In this document: positions 8,073 through 15,498 of the stretch, in pieces
How the letters are laid out: every line of letters begins with the position of its first letter
Numbering within the stretch: position 1 is the stretch's first letter
From: Oscillospiraceae bacterium
GTDB lineage: Bacteria; Bacillota; Clostridia; Oscillospirales; WRJC01
Length of the DNA stretch: 32,322 nucleotides
Reading direction: 5' to 3'
Assembly: GCA_009780985.1 (NCBI GenBank)
Contig: WQYZ01000027.1
Span: 1 to 32,322 of the forward strand
The notes under the pieces: model-generated
Told to the model about the DNA's origin: nothing
Databases searched by the model: none
Seen by the model: the letters and a program-made list of their open reading frames with translations, nothing else
Made by a program: the position numbers and the translations under genes

Positions 8073-9257
8073 ATGCAATCATTTGTATTTTACACCCCTA
8101 CCGAAATCGTATTCGGCAAGGGCGAAGAAGAAAAAACAGGGCAGCTTGTCCGCAAACACGGCGGGAATAAAGTTTTTATAGTCTACGGCGGCGGAAGCGT
8201 CATAAAATCAGGCTTGATGAAAAAAATTACTGACCGGCTTGAAGCTGAAAATACGCAATATATCATGTTCGGCGGAGTACAGCCGAATCCGTTGCTTTCT
8301 CACGCAAGAGAAGGAGTAAAATCCGCCGTTGAATTCGGCGCGGATTTCATATTGGCAGTCGGCGGCGGAAGCGTAATCGACACAGCAAAAGCAATCGCGC
8401 ACGGGACGAAGAATCCCGATATTGACATCTGGAAATTCTGGAAACGCGAAATTGAACTAACACAATCACTGCCTGTCGGGGTTGTGCTGACTATTTCTGC
8501 GGCGGGAAGCGAGACAAGCAATTCAGCTGTTTTGACAAACGCCGAGACAGGTGAAAAACGCGGACTCGGCACAGATTTCAACCGTCCGCGTTTTGCCGTA
8601 ATGAATCCAGAACTGACGTACTCTGTGCCGAAGTTTCAGGTTGCCTGCGGGATTGCGGATATTATGATGCACACCATTGACCGTTATTTCGCGCAGCAGA
8701 CAGGGGAAAACGAATTTACCGACGCCGTCGCCGAATCGCTTTTGCGAAATGTAATCAAAAACGGTCCGGTCGTTCTGCGCGAGCCGGCGAATTACGATGC
8801 GGTAAGCGAGGTTATGTGGTGCGGCAGCGTCACTCATAACGGTATGACAGGATTGGGGCGTCCTATGGACTTTTCCGTTCACCAGCTCGGGCATGAACTG
8901 AGCGGCAGGTTTGATGTGCCGCACGGCGCAAGTCTGTCAACTATGTGGGGTTCGTGGGCGCAATATGTGCGAAATATCAATCCGACGCGTTTTGCAAAGT
9001 ACGCAAAAAATATCTGGGATGTATGCGAAAACGATACGGAAACGGCGGCAAATGCAGGTATTGCAAAGACTGTGGAATTTTTCAAGTCTATCGGTATGCC
9101 CACATGTTTTACCGAGCTCGGCATAGGCGTTCAGAGCGACAAAGTAATCGACGAAATGGCGGACAGCTGCGTATTCCACGGGAAACGGTTGGTGGGAAAT
9201 TTCAAGCCGCTGGATAAAAACGACGTTGTCAATATATATAAATTAGCGAACAGGTAA
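8073..9257 (+). CDS. Iron-containing alcohol dehydrogenase (butanol dehydrogenase type)
   Basis: The 394-residue protein is a group III iron-dependent alcohol dehydrogenase of the BDH/YqhD branch, reducing aldehydes with NAD(P)H. The nucleotide-binding GGGSVIDTAKA is at residues 97-107, and the metal ligands are Asp196 and His200 (ADIMMH), His270 (SVHQLGH) and His284 (DVPHG), the same pattern as E. coli FucO. An AAGGATGG ribosome site precedes the ATG. It has its own strong promoter with an overlapping inverted repeat. Its aldehyde source is unproven: candidates are (methylthio)acetaldehyde from the aldolase-kinase/MtnA pathway about 1.5 kb away, or an aldehyde from the glycyl-radical enzyme cluster starting about 1.7 kb downstream. 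Confidence 0.93.
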   Translation: MQSFVFYTPTEIVFGKGEEEKTGQLVRKHGGNKVFIVYGGGSVIKSGLMKKITDRLEAENTQYIMFGGVQPNPLLSHAREGVKSAVEFGADFILAVGGGSVIDTAKAIAHGTKNPDIDIWKFWKREIELTQSLPVGVVLTISAAGSETSNSAVLTNAETGEKRGLGTDFNRPRFAVMNPELTYSVPKFQVACGIADIMMHTIDRYFAQQTGENEFTDAVAESLLRNVIKNGPVVLREPANYDAVSEVMWCGSVTHNGMTGLGRPMDFSVHQLGHELSGRFDVPHGASLSTMWGSWAQYVRNINPTRFAKYAKNIWDVCENDTETAANAGIAKTVEFFKSIGMPTCFTELGIGVQSDKVIDEMADSCVFHGKRLVGNFKPLDKNDVVNIYKLANR

Positions 9258-9312
9258 GGATTTGACTGATTTTATTGGAACGCAGGTTATTTATATTATA
9301 GAGGTATTGTGA

Positions 9313-9804
9313 ATGGCACTTATTGATTATATAATTTATGATGATATAAAAGATATTGCTGATGAAATATTTGAAAAAATAGCAAAGTTCAGGTGGAATA
9401 TTGATGATGAAAAATTAAATAAAACAGTCAAATGGATGAAACAAAATAACTTTGGTGAAAATTTTGAAACTAAGTGGTTTTACGTCATTGCTTATTCAAA
9501 TAATGAAATTGTCGGCTTTATTTATTTCATGAAAGATAAACAAAATATGTTTAGATGGTATTTAGGCGATTTAAGTGTTAATGAGTTATATCAAAGACAG
9601 GGAATTGCCGCAAACCTTATTCAAAACGGCATAGAAAAAATAAAAAATTACCAAGGAACAATCCTTCACACATATATAGAAAAAGATAATATTCCATCAA
9701 TAAAACTACATGAAAAATTAGGTTTTTATCATTGTCTGACCTTCTTGCCTTTTATGGACATGATTTTTGATGAAAATATAACAATGTATGAACGAATATT
9801 ATAA
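9313..9804 (+). CDS. GNAT family N-acetyltransferase
   Basis: A 163-residue GNAT protein with the acetyl-CoA pyrophosphate-binding motif Q-R-Q-G-I-A at residues 94-99 (LSVNELYQRQGIAANLI) and the later N-x-x-(S/A)-x-x-L-(H/Y)-x-K-x-GF signature (NIPSIKLHEKLGF). The acceptor is unknown. AGAGG precedes the ATG by about 8 nt. The gene is visibly richer in A/T than its neighbours and uses AT-ending codons heavily, as does the next gene, which suggests both arrived together by transfer. Confidence 0.88.
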   Translation: MALIDYIIYDDIKDIADEIFEKIAKFRWNIDDEKLNKTVKWMKQNNFGENFETKWFYVIAYSNNEIVGFIYFMKDKQNMFRWYLGDLSVNELYQRQGIAANLIQNGIEKIKNYQGTILHTYIEKDNIPSIKLHEKLGFYHCLTFLPFMDMIFDENITMYERIL

Positions 9805-9848
9805 GTATTTTTTTCGTAATATCAATTAATAAAAAAGGAAAATTTATT

Positions 9849-10178
9849 ATGAATCTTATAAACGATTTTGTTAAAGTTGAATTAGACAAATATTTACAAT
9901 TTATCAAATTGATAGACGGCGTTAAAAAAATATATCTCTTTGGTTCTTACGCATATGGTGAACCTAATAAGGACAGCGATTTAGATTTAGCAGTAATAAT
10001 ATCCGATGATAAAGACCAACTTAAAACATCACACGCAATACACAAAGGGTTGGCGCTTCGGGTGATTCCATTAGATATGGTGGTAAATAAAGAATCTGAT
10101 TTCGATTCTGCGAGTGAAAGGATAACTCTGCAAAATATTATTAAATTCAAGGGGGAATTGTTGTATGATGTCAAATGA
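9849..10178 (+). CDS. Minimal nucleotidyltransferase (MNT, Pol-beta superfamily)
   Basis: A 109-residue protein with the Pol-beta nucleotidyltransferase signature GS-x10-DxD: Gly32-Ser33 in FGSYAYG and Asp44/Asp46 in DSDLDLAV. Proteins of this size are the minimal MNT class, often partners of HEPN RNases in MntA/HepT toxin-antitoxin pairs, where the MNT AMPylates the toxin. No HEPN gene is adjacent; instead the reading frame overlaps the next methyltransferase gene by 14 nt. Stand-alone MNT proteins of this kind also occur. AAAAAGG precedes the ATG. A/T-rich like the GNAT gene before it. Confidence 0.85.
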   Translation: MNLINDFVKVELDKYLQFIKLIDGVKKIYLFGSYAYGEPNKDSDLDLAVIISDDKDQLKTSHAIHKGLALRVIPLDMVVNKESDFDSASERITLQNIIKFKGELLYDVK

Positions 10179-10965
10179 TTGTAAAGAAGCAACAGAACAA
10201 AGCAAAACGCTGTGGAATGATTTGGCAAATGATTGGGACGAAAGAATGGGCGAAAATGACAGCCGGCTTCACCGCGAAATTACCCACCCCGCCATTCTGA
10301 ATCTGCTTAATCCCCAAACCGGAGAAAAAATATTGGACGCCGCCTGCGGGAACGGAAATCTTTCTCGTGTTATTGCAAAATTGGGGGTCAAGGTGACGGC
10401 TTTTGATTGCAGCCCGAATATGATAGAACACGCGAAAGAGCGTGCAAAGGATTTGCTTGAAAACATTGATTTTCACGTCGCCGATGCAACAAATTACGGC
10501 GAATTGATAAGGCTGAAAACAGATAAACCCTTTGATAAAGCGGTATCAAATATGGCGGTAATGGACATCGCGGATATAGAACCATTATTTCAAGCGGTAT
10601 ATGATATGCTTGTGCCAGAGGGGATATTTGTCTTTTCCGGCGTTCATCCTTGTTTTGACACACCGCATATGCGTAAAATTACCGAAATCGAAGATTGCGC
10701 CGGCAAACGCGACTTGCGTGTGGGAATACAAACATATGAATATATAAGACCGGAAATATATGAAATAACCGCATTTCCCGGAAACAATCAAAAGCAGCTT
10801 ATTCAATTCCACCGCCCGCTCGGTATGATTTTGAATATGTGCTTCAAATGCGGATTTGTGCTTGACGGCATAGAAGAGCCAGTATTTGAAAAGCCGGAGA
10901 ACGCTTTACAGTTCGACTGGTATGAGATACCGCCGTCTGTTATTATCCGGTTGAAAAAATTATAA
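10165..10965 (+). CDS. Class I SAM-dependent methyltransferase
   Basis: The 266-residue protein has the Rossmann-like methyltransferase motif I LDAACGNGNLS at about residues 57-67, an acidic ribose-binding Asp in VTAFDCSPNMI, and motif ADATN near 105, as in UbiE/Methyltransf_11 and Methyltransf_25 proteins. Substrate cannot be predicted. The ATG overlaps the end of the nucleotidyltransferase gene; AGGGGG lies at a suitable distance upstream. Base composition resembles the bulk of the window rather than the preceding two A/T-rich genes. The enolase-superfamily gene follows after 14 nt with its own ribosome site. Confidence 0.85.
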   Translation: MMSNDCKEATEQSKTLWNDLANDWDERMGENDSRLHREITHPAILNLLNPQTGEKILDAACGNGNLSRVIAKLGVKVTAFDCSPNMIEHAKERAKDLLENIDFHVADATNYGELIRLKTDKPFDKAVSNMAVMDIADIEPLFQAVYDMLVPEGIFVFSGVHPCFDTPHMRKITEIEDCAGKRDLRVGIQTYEYIRPEIYEITAFPGNNQKQLIQFHRPLGMILNMCFKCGFVLDGIEEPVFEKPENALQFDWYEIPPSVIIRLKKL

Positions 10966-10979
10966 AGGAGAAAAACTAA

Positions 10980-12071
10980 ATGAAACTTAAATCAATAGAA
11001 ACATTTTCAAGCCGTGACATTTGTTTTGTCCGCGTGACAGATTCGGACGGCGCGCAGGGCTGGGGCATGACCGCGCCGTTTGAGGCGGATATTACCGCGC
11101 AGATACTTCATCGGATTGCCGCAGGTATCGCGCTCGAACCGTTCGGGGATTACACAACTGTCGCAGACGAAATAATACGCCGGCAGTATAAATATCTCGG
11201 GAGCTTTCTCGCGCGCGCGGCGGCGGGAATCGATACCGCCCTGTGGGATTTGACCGCGAAGAAAAAAGGCGTGTCAGTCGCCGAAATGGCGGGTAAAAAA
11301 CGGGATTACATAGATTTATATGCTTCCAGTATGAAGCGCGACCTGCCCGTTCAGGAAGAAGCCGACCGTTTAAGAGCAATACAGGATAAATTCGGGTACC
11401 GGGCAATAAAACTGCACCCCGGGATACCTGTCGGACGCGATAAAGACTTCTGGGAAAATCGCACAGAAGATATGGTCGTCGCAATGGTCAAAACAGCAAA
11501 ACCCGACACGCATATTATCGTTGACGTAAACGGCAACTATTCTGTCGAACGCGCCGTAGAAATGGCAAAATTTCTGCACAGCCACGGCATAAAACTGTTT
11601 GAGGAGCCGTGCCCGTACTGGGAAATCGAAAAGACAAAAGCGGTGCGCGATGCCTGCGTAGAAATAGGAATCCCCGTCGCCGGCGGCGAACAGGATTATA
11701 TCGATACAATGTGGGAGCGTATGCTCGACCGGCGCGTTATGGATGTGTGTCAGCCTGATTTACTTTACATAGGCGGTTTCTCCCGCGCATTGCGGATTGC
11801 GCGTCACGCGGCGGGAAAAGGATTGCAGGTAACGCCGCATACGTCGAACCGCTCTCCGATACTCGTCATGGGATTGCATTTCATGGCTTGCATAGATACG
11901 CCGTATCCGTTTCTTGAATGCGGAATAGAAGACGATTTATGGGCGGTAAGCTGTTATGAGCCGCAGGTTGAAATCAAAGACGGGCGCGCCGCTGTTCCAA
12001 CTGCCCCGGGCTGGGGATTTGAACCGGCGAAAGAATTTCTCGCCAAGTCGAGATATAATATAAGCAAATGA
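10980..12071 (+). CDS. Enolase-superfamily (mandelate racemase/muconate lactonizing) dehydratase
   Basis: At 363 residues this is a normal MR/MLE-family enzyme: an N-terminal capping domain to about residue 110 and a C-terminal TIM barrel. Metal ligands appear as Asp182 (VDVNGNY), Glu208 (FEEP) and Glu237 (GGEQ). Catalytic candidates are Lys144-x-His146 on the second strand and the His287-Asp260 dyad; the dyad spacing equals that of mandelate racemase (His297-Asp270). Most bacterial relatives dehydrate acid sugars to 2-keto-3-deoxy acids. K-x-H instead of K-x-K means the specificity cannot be assumed. AAAGGAG precedes the ATG. The stop overlaps the next start by 4 nt (ATGA), tying it to the glycyl-radical activase. 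Confidence 0.9.
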   Translation: MKLKSIETFSSRDICFVRVTDSDGAQGWGMTAPFEADITAQILHRIAAGIALEPFGDYTTVADEIIRRQYKYLGSFLARAAAGIDTALWDLTAKKKGVSVAEMAGKKRDYIDLYASSMKRDLPVQEEADRLRAIQDKFGYRAIKLHPGIPVGRDKDFWENRTEDMVVAMVKTAKPDTHIIVDVNGNYSVERAVEMAKFLHSHGIKLFEEPCPYWEIEKTKAVRDACVEIGIPVAGGEQDYIDTMWERMLDRRVMDVCQPDLLYIGGFSRALRIARHAAGKGLQVTPHTSNRSPILVMGLHFMACIDTPYPFLECGIEDDLWAVSCYEPQVEIKDGRAAVPTAPGWGFEPAKEFLAKSRYNISK

Positions 12072-12841
12072 GAGACGAAAGCGGAATTATTTTTGATATA
12101 GACCATTTTGCGGTGCATGACGGTCCGGGCATACGGACGGTTATTTATCTCAAAGGCTGTCCGTTGAGATGCGTATGGTGCCACAGCCCCGAATCGCAGG
12201 CAAAAGAGCCGCAGCCTCTGCATATTAACGAAAAACAAACAATTTGCGGTAGAACTGTAAAAGCGTCGGAGGTTGTCGGCGAAGTCATTGAAGATAAAGT
12301 GTTCTTCGATTCCTCGGGCGGCGGAGTGACCCTTTCAGGCGGCGAAGTATTGTTCCAGCCGGAATTTGCAGAGGCTCTGCTTGCGCAGTTTCACGACGGC
12401 GGCATATACGCCGTTGTGGAAACGTCAGGCATGGGGAAATGGGAAAATCTTCGCAGTATTGCAAAATATACCGATATATTTTATTACGACGTAAAAACTC
12501 TTGACAACGAGAAACATATCATATATACAGGTGCGGGAAATAAAATAATATTGGACAACCTGAAAAAATTAGCGGAATATATGCCTGAAAAAATAGTATT
12601 GCGCGTGCCTCTCATACCTGGATATAACGATTCGGAGAGCGAAATAACGGAAATATATGTGTTGGCGCGGGAACTGTGTATTTACAGCATACATTTGCTG
12701 CGTTACAACACTTCCGCGCCCGCGAAATATCAATGGCTTGATTTGCCGTATCAGTTAGGCGAATTGAAACGACAGAGCAACGATTATGTGGAAAAACTCC
12801 GGGAAATTGCTCCGAAAGGGATAAATGTCACTGTGTTTTGA
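12068..12841 (+). CDS. Glycyl-radical enzyme activating enzyme (radical SAM)
   Basis: This 257-residue radical SAM protein installs the glycyl radical on a partner enzyme, making 5'-deoxyadenosine and methionine. It has the activase signature DGPGIRT at 18-24, the [4Fe-4S] motif C31-x3-C35-x2-C38 (CPLRCVWC) and GGGVTLSGGEV near 83-93. Most activases of glycyl-radical dehydratases and decarboxylases carry a ferredoxin-like insert with two CxxCxxC groups right after this point. Here the insert is nearly absent, only one cysteine (TICGRT) remaining, so the protein resembles pyruvate formate-lyase activase in size. The start overlaps the dehydratase stop by 4 nt. The obvious target is the glycyl-radical enzyme at 13128. 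Confidence 0.93.
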   Translation: MRDESGIIFDIDHFAVHDGPGIRTVIYLKGCPLRCVWCHSPESQAKEPQPLHINEKQTICGRTVKASEVVGEVIEDKVFFDSSGGGVTLSGGEVLFQPEFAEALLAQFHDGGIYAVVETSGMGKWENLRSIAKYTDIFYYDVKTLDNEKHIIYTGAGNKIILDNLKKLAEYMPEKIVLRVPLIPGYNDSESEITEIYVLARELCIYSIHLLRYNTSAPAKYQWLDLPYQLGELKRQSNDYVEKLREIAPKGINVTVF

Positions 12842-12893
12842 GAGGGTATGTTGTATTAATAAAAAATTTTATATTATCAATGAGGAGAAAAAT

Positions 12894-13070
12894 ATGGTAA
12901 GAAAATTTTGCCCAAAGTGTCGAACTATTCAAAATATGAATGTTTCTGATTTTAAAAAGATTGGAAAAGATAAAAATAACAAAGATATAGAAGTAATCAT
13001 AAAAAGTTATCAATGTTCCGTTTGTCACATATTTGTGCAAAGCGAAGAAGACAAAGCTCCTATTGTCTAA
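12894..13070 (+). CDS. Small zinc-ribbon protein between activase and glycyl-radical enzyme
   Basis: A 58-residue protein with two CxxC knuckles, CPKC at residues 6-9 and CSVC near 41-44, separated by a charged strand, fitting a single zinc ribbon. GAGGAG about 8 nt upstream decides the ATG at 12894; the longer frame from 12825 overlaps the activase and has no ribosome site. It sits between activase and glycyl-radical enzyme in the same orientation. It does not look like a glycyl-radical spare part of the YfiD/GrcA type because it lacks the glycine loop. Function unknown; it may be a rubredoxin-like or structural zinc protein. Confidence 0.75.
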   Translation: MVRKFCPKCRTIQNMNVSDFKKIGKDKNNKDIEVIIKSYQCSVCHIFVQSEEDKAPIV

Positions 13071-13127
13071 AAACTTTTTATACCCGATTTATAAAAATAT
13101 AATTTTCAGAAAGGAATGATTGATTGC

Positions 13128-15440
13128 ATGTCGAAACGTATTGAAAATCTGAAGAAAAGCATACAGGCAAGTATGCTCCGCCCGAAAACTTGGCTGAGCG
13201 AAACGGAAAGCGTCTTTGAAAAATTCCCGGGGATAGAGGAAAAATCGCTGATAATCCGCAACGCCGAAGCCGTCCGCATAAAATTTTCTACTGTTCCCAT
13301 GTGTATATGGGAGAGACAGCTTATCGCGGGAAGTATCGTCATACCCGCCAATGATGACGGCGAAAGCGACATTATCATCTCAGGCTCGCTGCCGGATTAC
13401 GCCACTGCAGAGGAGAAAAAAGCAGCTTCTTTACAGGGACTTTCCGTAGGGTATATTGTAGGGCATATTGTCCCGTCATACCCTAAGCTGTTGAAGTACG
13501 GAACATCGGGAATAAAAAAAGACGCTATGGAACGTCTTGAAAAAGCCGCGTCTGAATCCAAAGCGTTTTATGAAGCCGTTGCAATCGTCATGGACGCTCT
13601 GGAAATCCTCGCGGGCAGATATTCGAAGTATTGCCGCGAACTTTCAAATAAAGAAATCGACCCTGTGAGAAAACACGAACTTTCGGAAATGGCGGCGGAT
13701 TTGGCGTTCGCACCGAAAAATCCGCCGGAGACTTTCACTCAGGCGGTAACCTCGATATGGCTCACGCATTTCGCGTTCCAACTGACGGGAAATAATCTCG
13801 CCATAGGCAGGTTTGACCAGCATGTGTGGCAGTATCTCAAAAGCGACCTCGAAAACGGGCGTATCAATATGGAAAAAGCTCAGGAAATAGTGACGTGCTT
13901 CTTTCTTAAATTCAACGAAAGATCTATTGACAACAGTATCGTATATAAAAACACAAATTTTGAGGAAGAAAATAAGCGTAACGAGGCAAGTTGGGCGAAA
14001 AGGTCGCCTTTTGCGCACTCCACCCAAAGAAACAATGCCCGCGATAACGTGGACGCGACAAACCACTGGCTGCAGAATGTGATTATAGGCGGCGTAAATC
14101 CGCAGGACGGCAAAGACGCTTCAAATCCAGTCACATACATGTGCCTTGAAGCGTTCGATGTAAACCGTATGACGAACCCGTGCCTTACGTTGAGGCTTTT
14201 CTCCGGCACTCCCGAAGAACTTTACACAAAAGCCTGCGAAGTGCTTGTAAACGGCGGCGGATTGCCCGCGTTTTTCAATGATGAAGCGATTATTCCAGCT
14301 CTGACAAAATGGGGAATTTCTATAGAAGACGCGCGGGATTACACAAACGACGGGTGTTGGGAAATAATCATCGCGGGACGCAACGATTTTTATTTTGACA
14401 GGTTCAATATGCTCAGGTGTCTTGAATGGACTTTAAACAACGGAAAAAGCCGGATGGACGGGAAAAAAGAAGCTCCCGATTTCGGCGATCCATTGTCTTT
14501 TACCTCATATGAAAGTGTATATAACGCTTTCTTGCGGGAACTTGAATATGAAATAGACGGTTTAATGGAGAAAAATTGCAGGATTTTCGGCACAAGGGCA
14601 GCTATCGCTCCGGTTCCCCTGCTTTCGGCTCTGCTTGACGGACCTATGGAAAACGGCTTCGATATGACACATTCCGGAGCCAAATATATAACATATGGTC
14701 TTATCGCCGAAGGAGTTTCCCATGTTATTGATTCATTCGCGGCGATTAAGAAAACCTTGTTTGAGGACGGTGAAATAACTATGGAAGAATTGCTGACAGC
14801 ATTGGACAATAATTTTGAGGGACACGATCATTTGCGGCAAAAATTGCTGTCCGCTCCCAAATACGGCAGAAATCAGAAAGAAGCTGACGAAATAGGAGCG
14901 CATATCATCAATGATTTTGCCGATAAAGTGGCAGAATTAAATAAAAAATATGACACTATGATATTTCTTCCGGGCGCGGGTACGTTTTCATGGTACATAG
15001 CCATAGGCGAGGGTTGCGCCGCCTCTCCCGACGGTCGCAAAAGCGGCGAACCCGTGAGCAGTAATCTGTCGCCATCCGCAGGCGCCGCCACACGCGGGGT
15101 GACGGGCGCAATTTTATCGCACGCTTCTTTTGATATGACTAATCTCCCTGTAGGTTCTCCCAACGATTTGCGCATAGCAGGCAGGCTCGTCGCGAACGCC
15201 GGCGAACTTACTCCCGAAGGACGCGCGCGGCTGACAGGACTTTTGAAATCGTTTGTCAATCTGCACGGGAACATGCTGACTTTATCGGTGGCGGATACTT
15301 CCGTTTTGCGCGAGGCGCAGAAAAAGCCCGAAAATTATAGGGATTTAAGAGTGCGTATGGGCGGCTGGTCGGCATATTTCATCATGCTGTCCGCAGAGCA
15401 GCAGGAACACCATATTATGAAACAGGAAGAACTCTCCTGA
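13128..15440 (+). CDS. Glycyl-radical enzyme of the dehydratase/lyase type, substrate unknown
   Basis: A 770-residue member of the pyruvate formate-lyase/glycerol dehydratase superfamily. Near the C-terminus LRVRMGGWSAYF holds the radical glycine (second Gly, about residue 746) and DYTNDGCWE holds the thiyl Cys410 followed by Glu412. The Cys-x-Glu pair is typical of eliminating enzymes (glycerol, propanediol, hydroxyproline, choline, isethionate types) and not of pyruvate formate-lyase, which has adjacent cysteines. The conserved barrel segment AASPDGRKSGEP is present. AGAAAGGA lies 12 nt before ATG 13128; the in-frame ATG at 13116 sits directly against that site and is disfavoured. No microcompartment shell gene is nearby. 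Neighbours (acid-sugar-type dehydratase, activase, GPH symporter) point to breakdown of a polyhydroxylated acid or glycoside. Confidence 0.93.
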   Translation: MSKRIENLKKSIQASMLRPKTWLSETESVFEKFPGIEEKSLIIRNAEAVRIKFSTVPMCIWERQLIAGSIVIPANDDGESDIIISGSLPDYATAEEKKAASLQGLSVGYIVGHIVPSYPKLLKYGTSGIKKDAMERLEKAASESKAFYEAVAIVMDALEILAGRYSKYCRELSNKEIDPVRKHELSEMAADLAFAPKNPPETFTQAVTSIWLTHFAFQLTGNNLAIGRFDQHVWQYLKSDLENGRINMEKAQEIVTCFFLKFNERSIDNSIVYKNTNFEEENKRNEASWAKRSPFAHSTQRNNARDNVDATNHWLQNVIIGGVNPQDGKDASNPVTYMCLEAFDVNRMTNPCLTLRLFSGTPEELYTKACEVLVNGGGLPAFFNDEAIIPALTKWGISIEDARDYTNDGCWEIIIAGRNDFYFDRFNMLRCLEWTLNNGKSRMDGKKEAPDFGDPLSFTSYESVYNAFLRELEYEIDGLMEKNCRIFGTRAAIAPVPLLSALLDGPMENGFDMTHSGAKYITYGLIAEGVSHVIDSFAAIKKTLFEDGEITMEELLTALDNNFEGHDHLRQKLLSAPKYGRNQKEADEIGAHIINDFADKVAELNKKYDTMIFLPGAGTFSWYIAIGEGCAASPDGRKSGEPVSSNLSPSAGAATRGVTGAILSHASFDMTNLPVGSPNDLRIAGRLVANAGELTPEGRARLTGLLKSFVNLHGNMLTLSVADTSVLREAQKKPENYRDLRVRMGGWSAYFIMLSAEQQEHHIMKQEELS

Positions 15441-15498
15441 AAAAATTATAGTTTATTTATAAATATAATATTCAAAAAAAGAGAGGCGGCAAAACAAA

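Noticed and set aside
9849-10965. MNT-HEPN toxin-antitoxin module
   Set aside because: The downstream gene is a SAM methyltransferase with LDAACGNG, not a HEPN protein with R-x4-6-H.
12825-12893. Longer start for the zinc-ribbon gene
   Set aside because: The extension overlaps the activase stop and has no ribosome site; GAGGAG supports ATG 12894.
13128-15440. Glycyl-radical enzyme as pyruvate formate-lyase
   Set aside because: The active-site loop is GCWE with a single cysteine, not the adjacent Cys-Cys pair of pyruvate formate-lyase.
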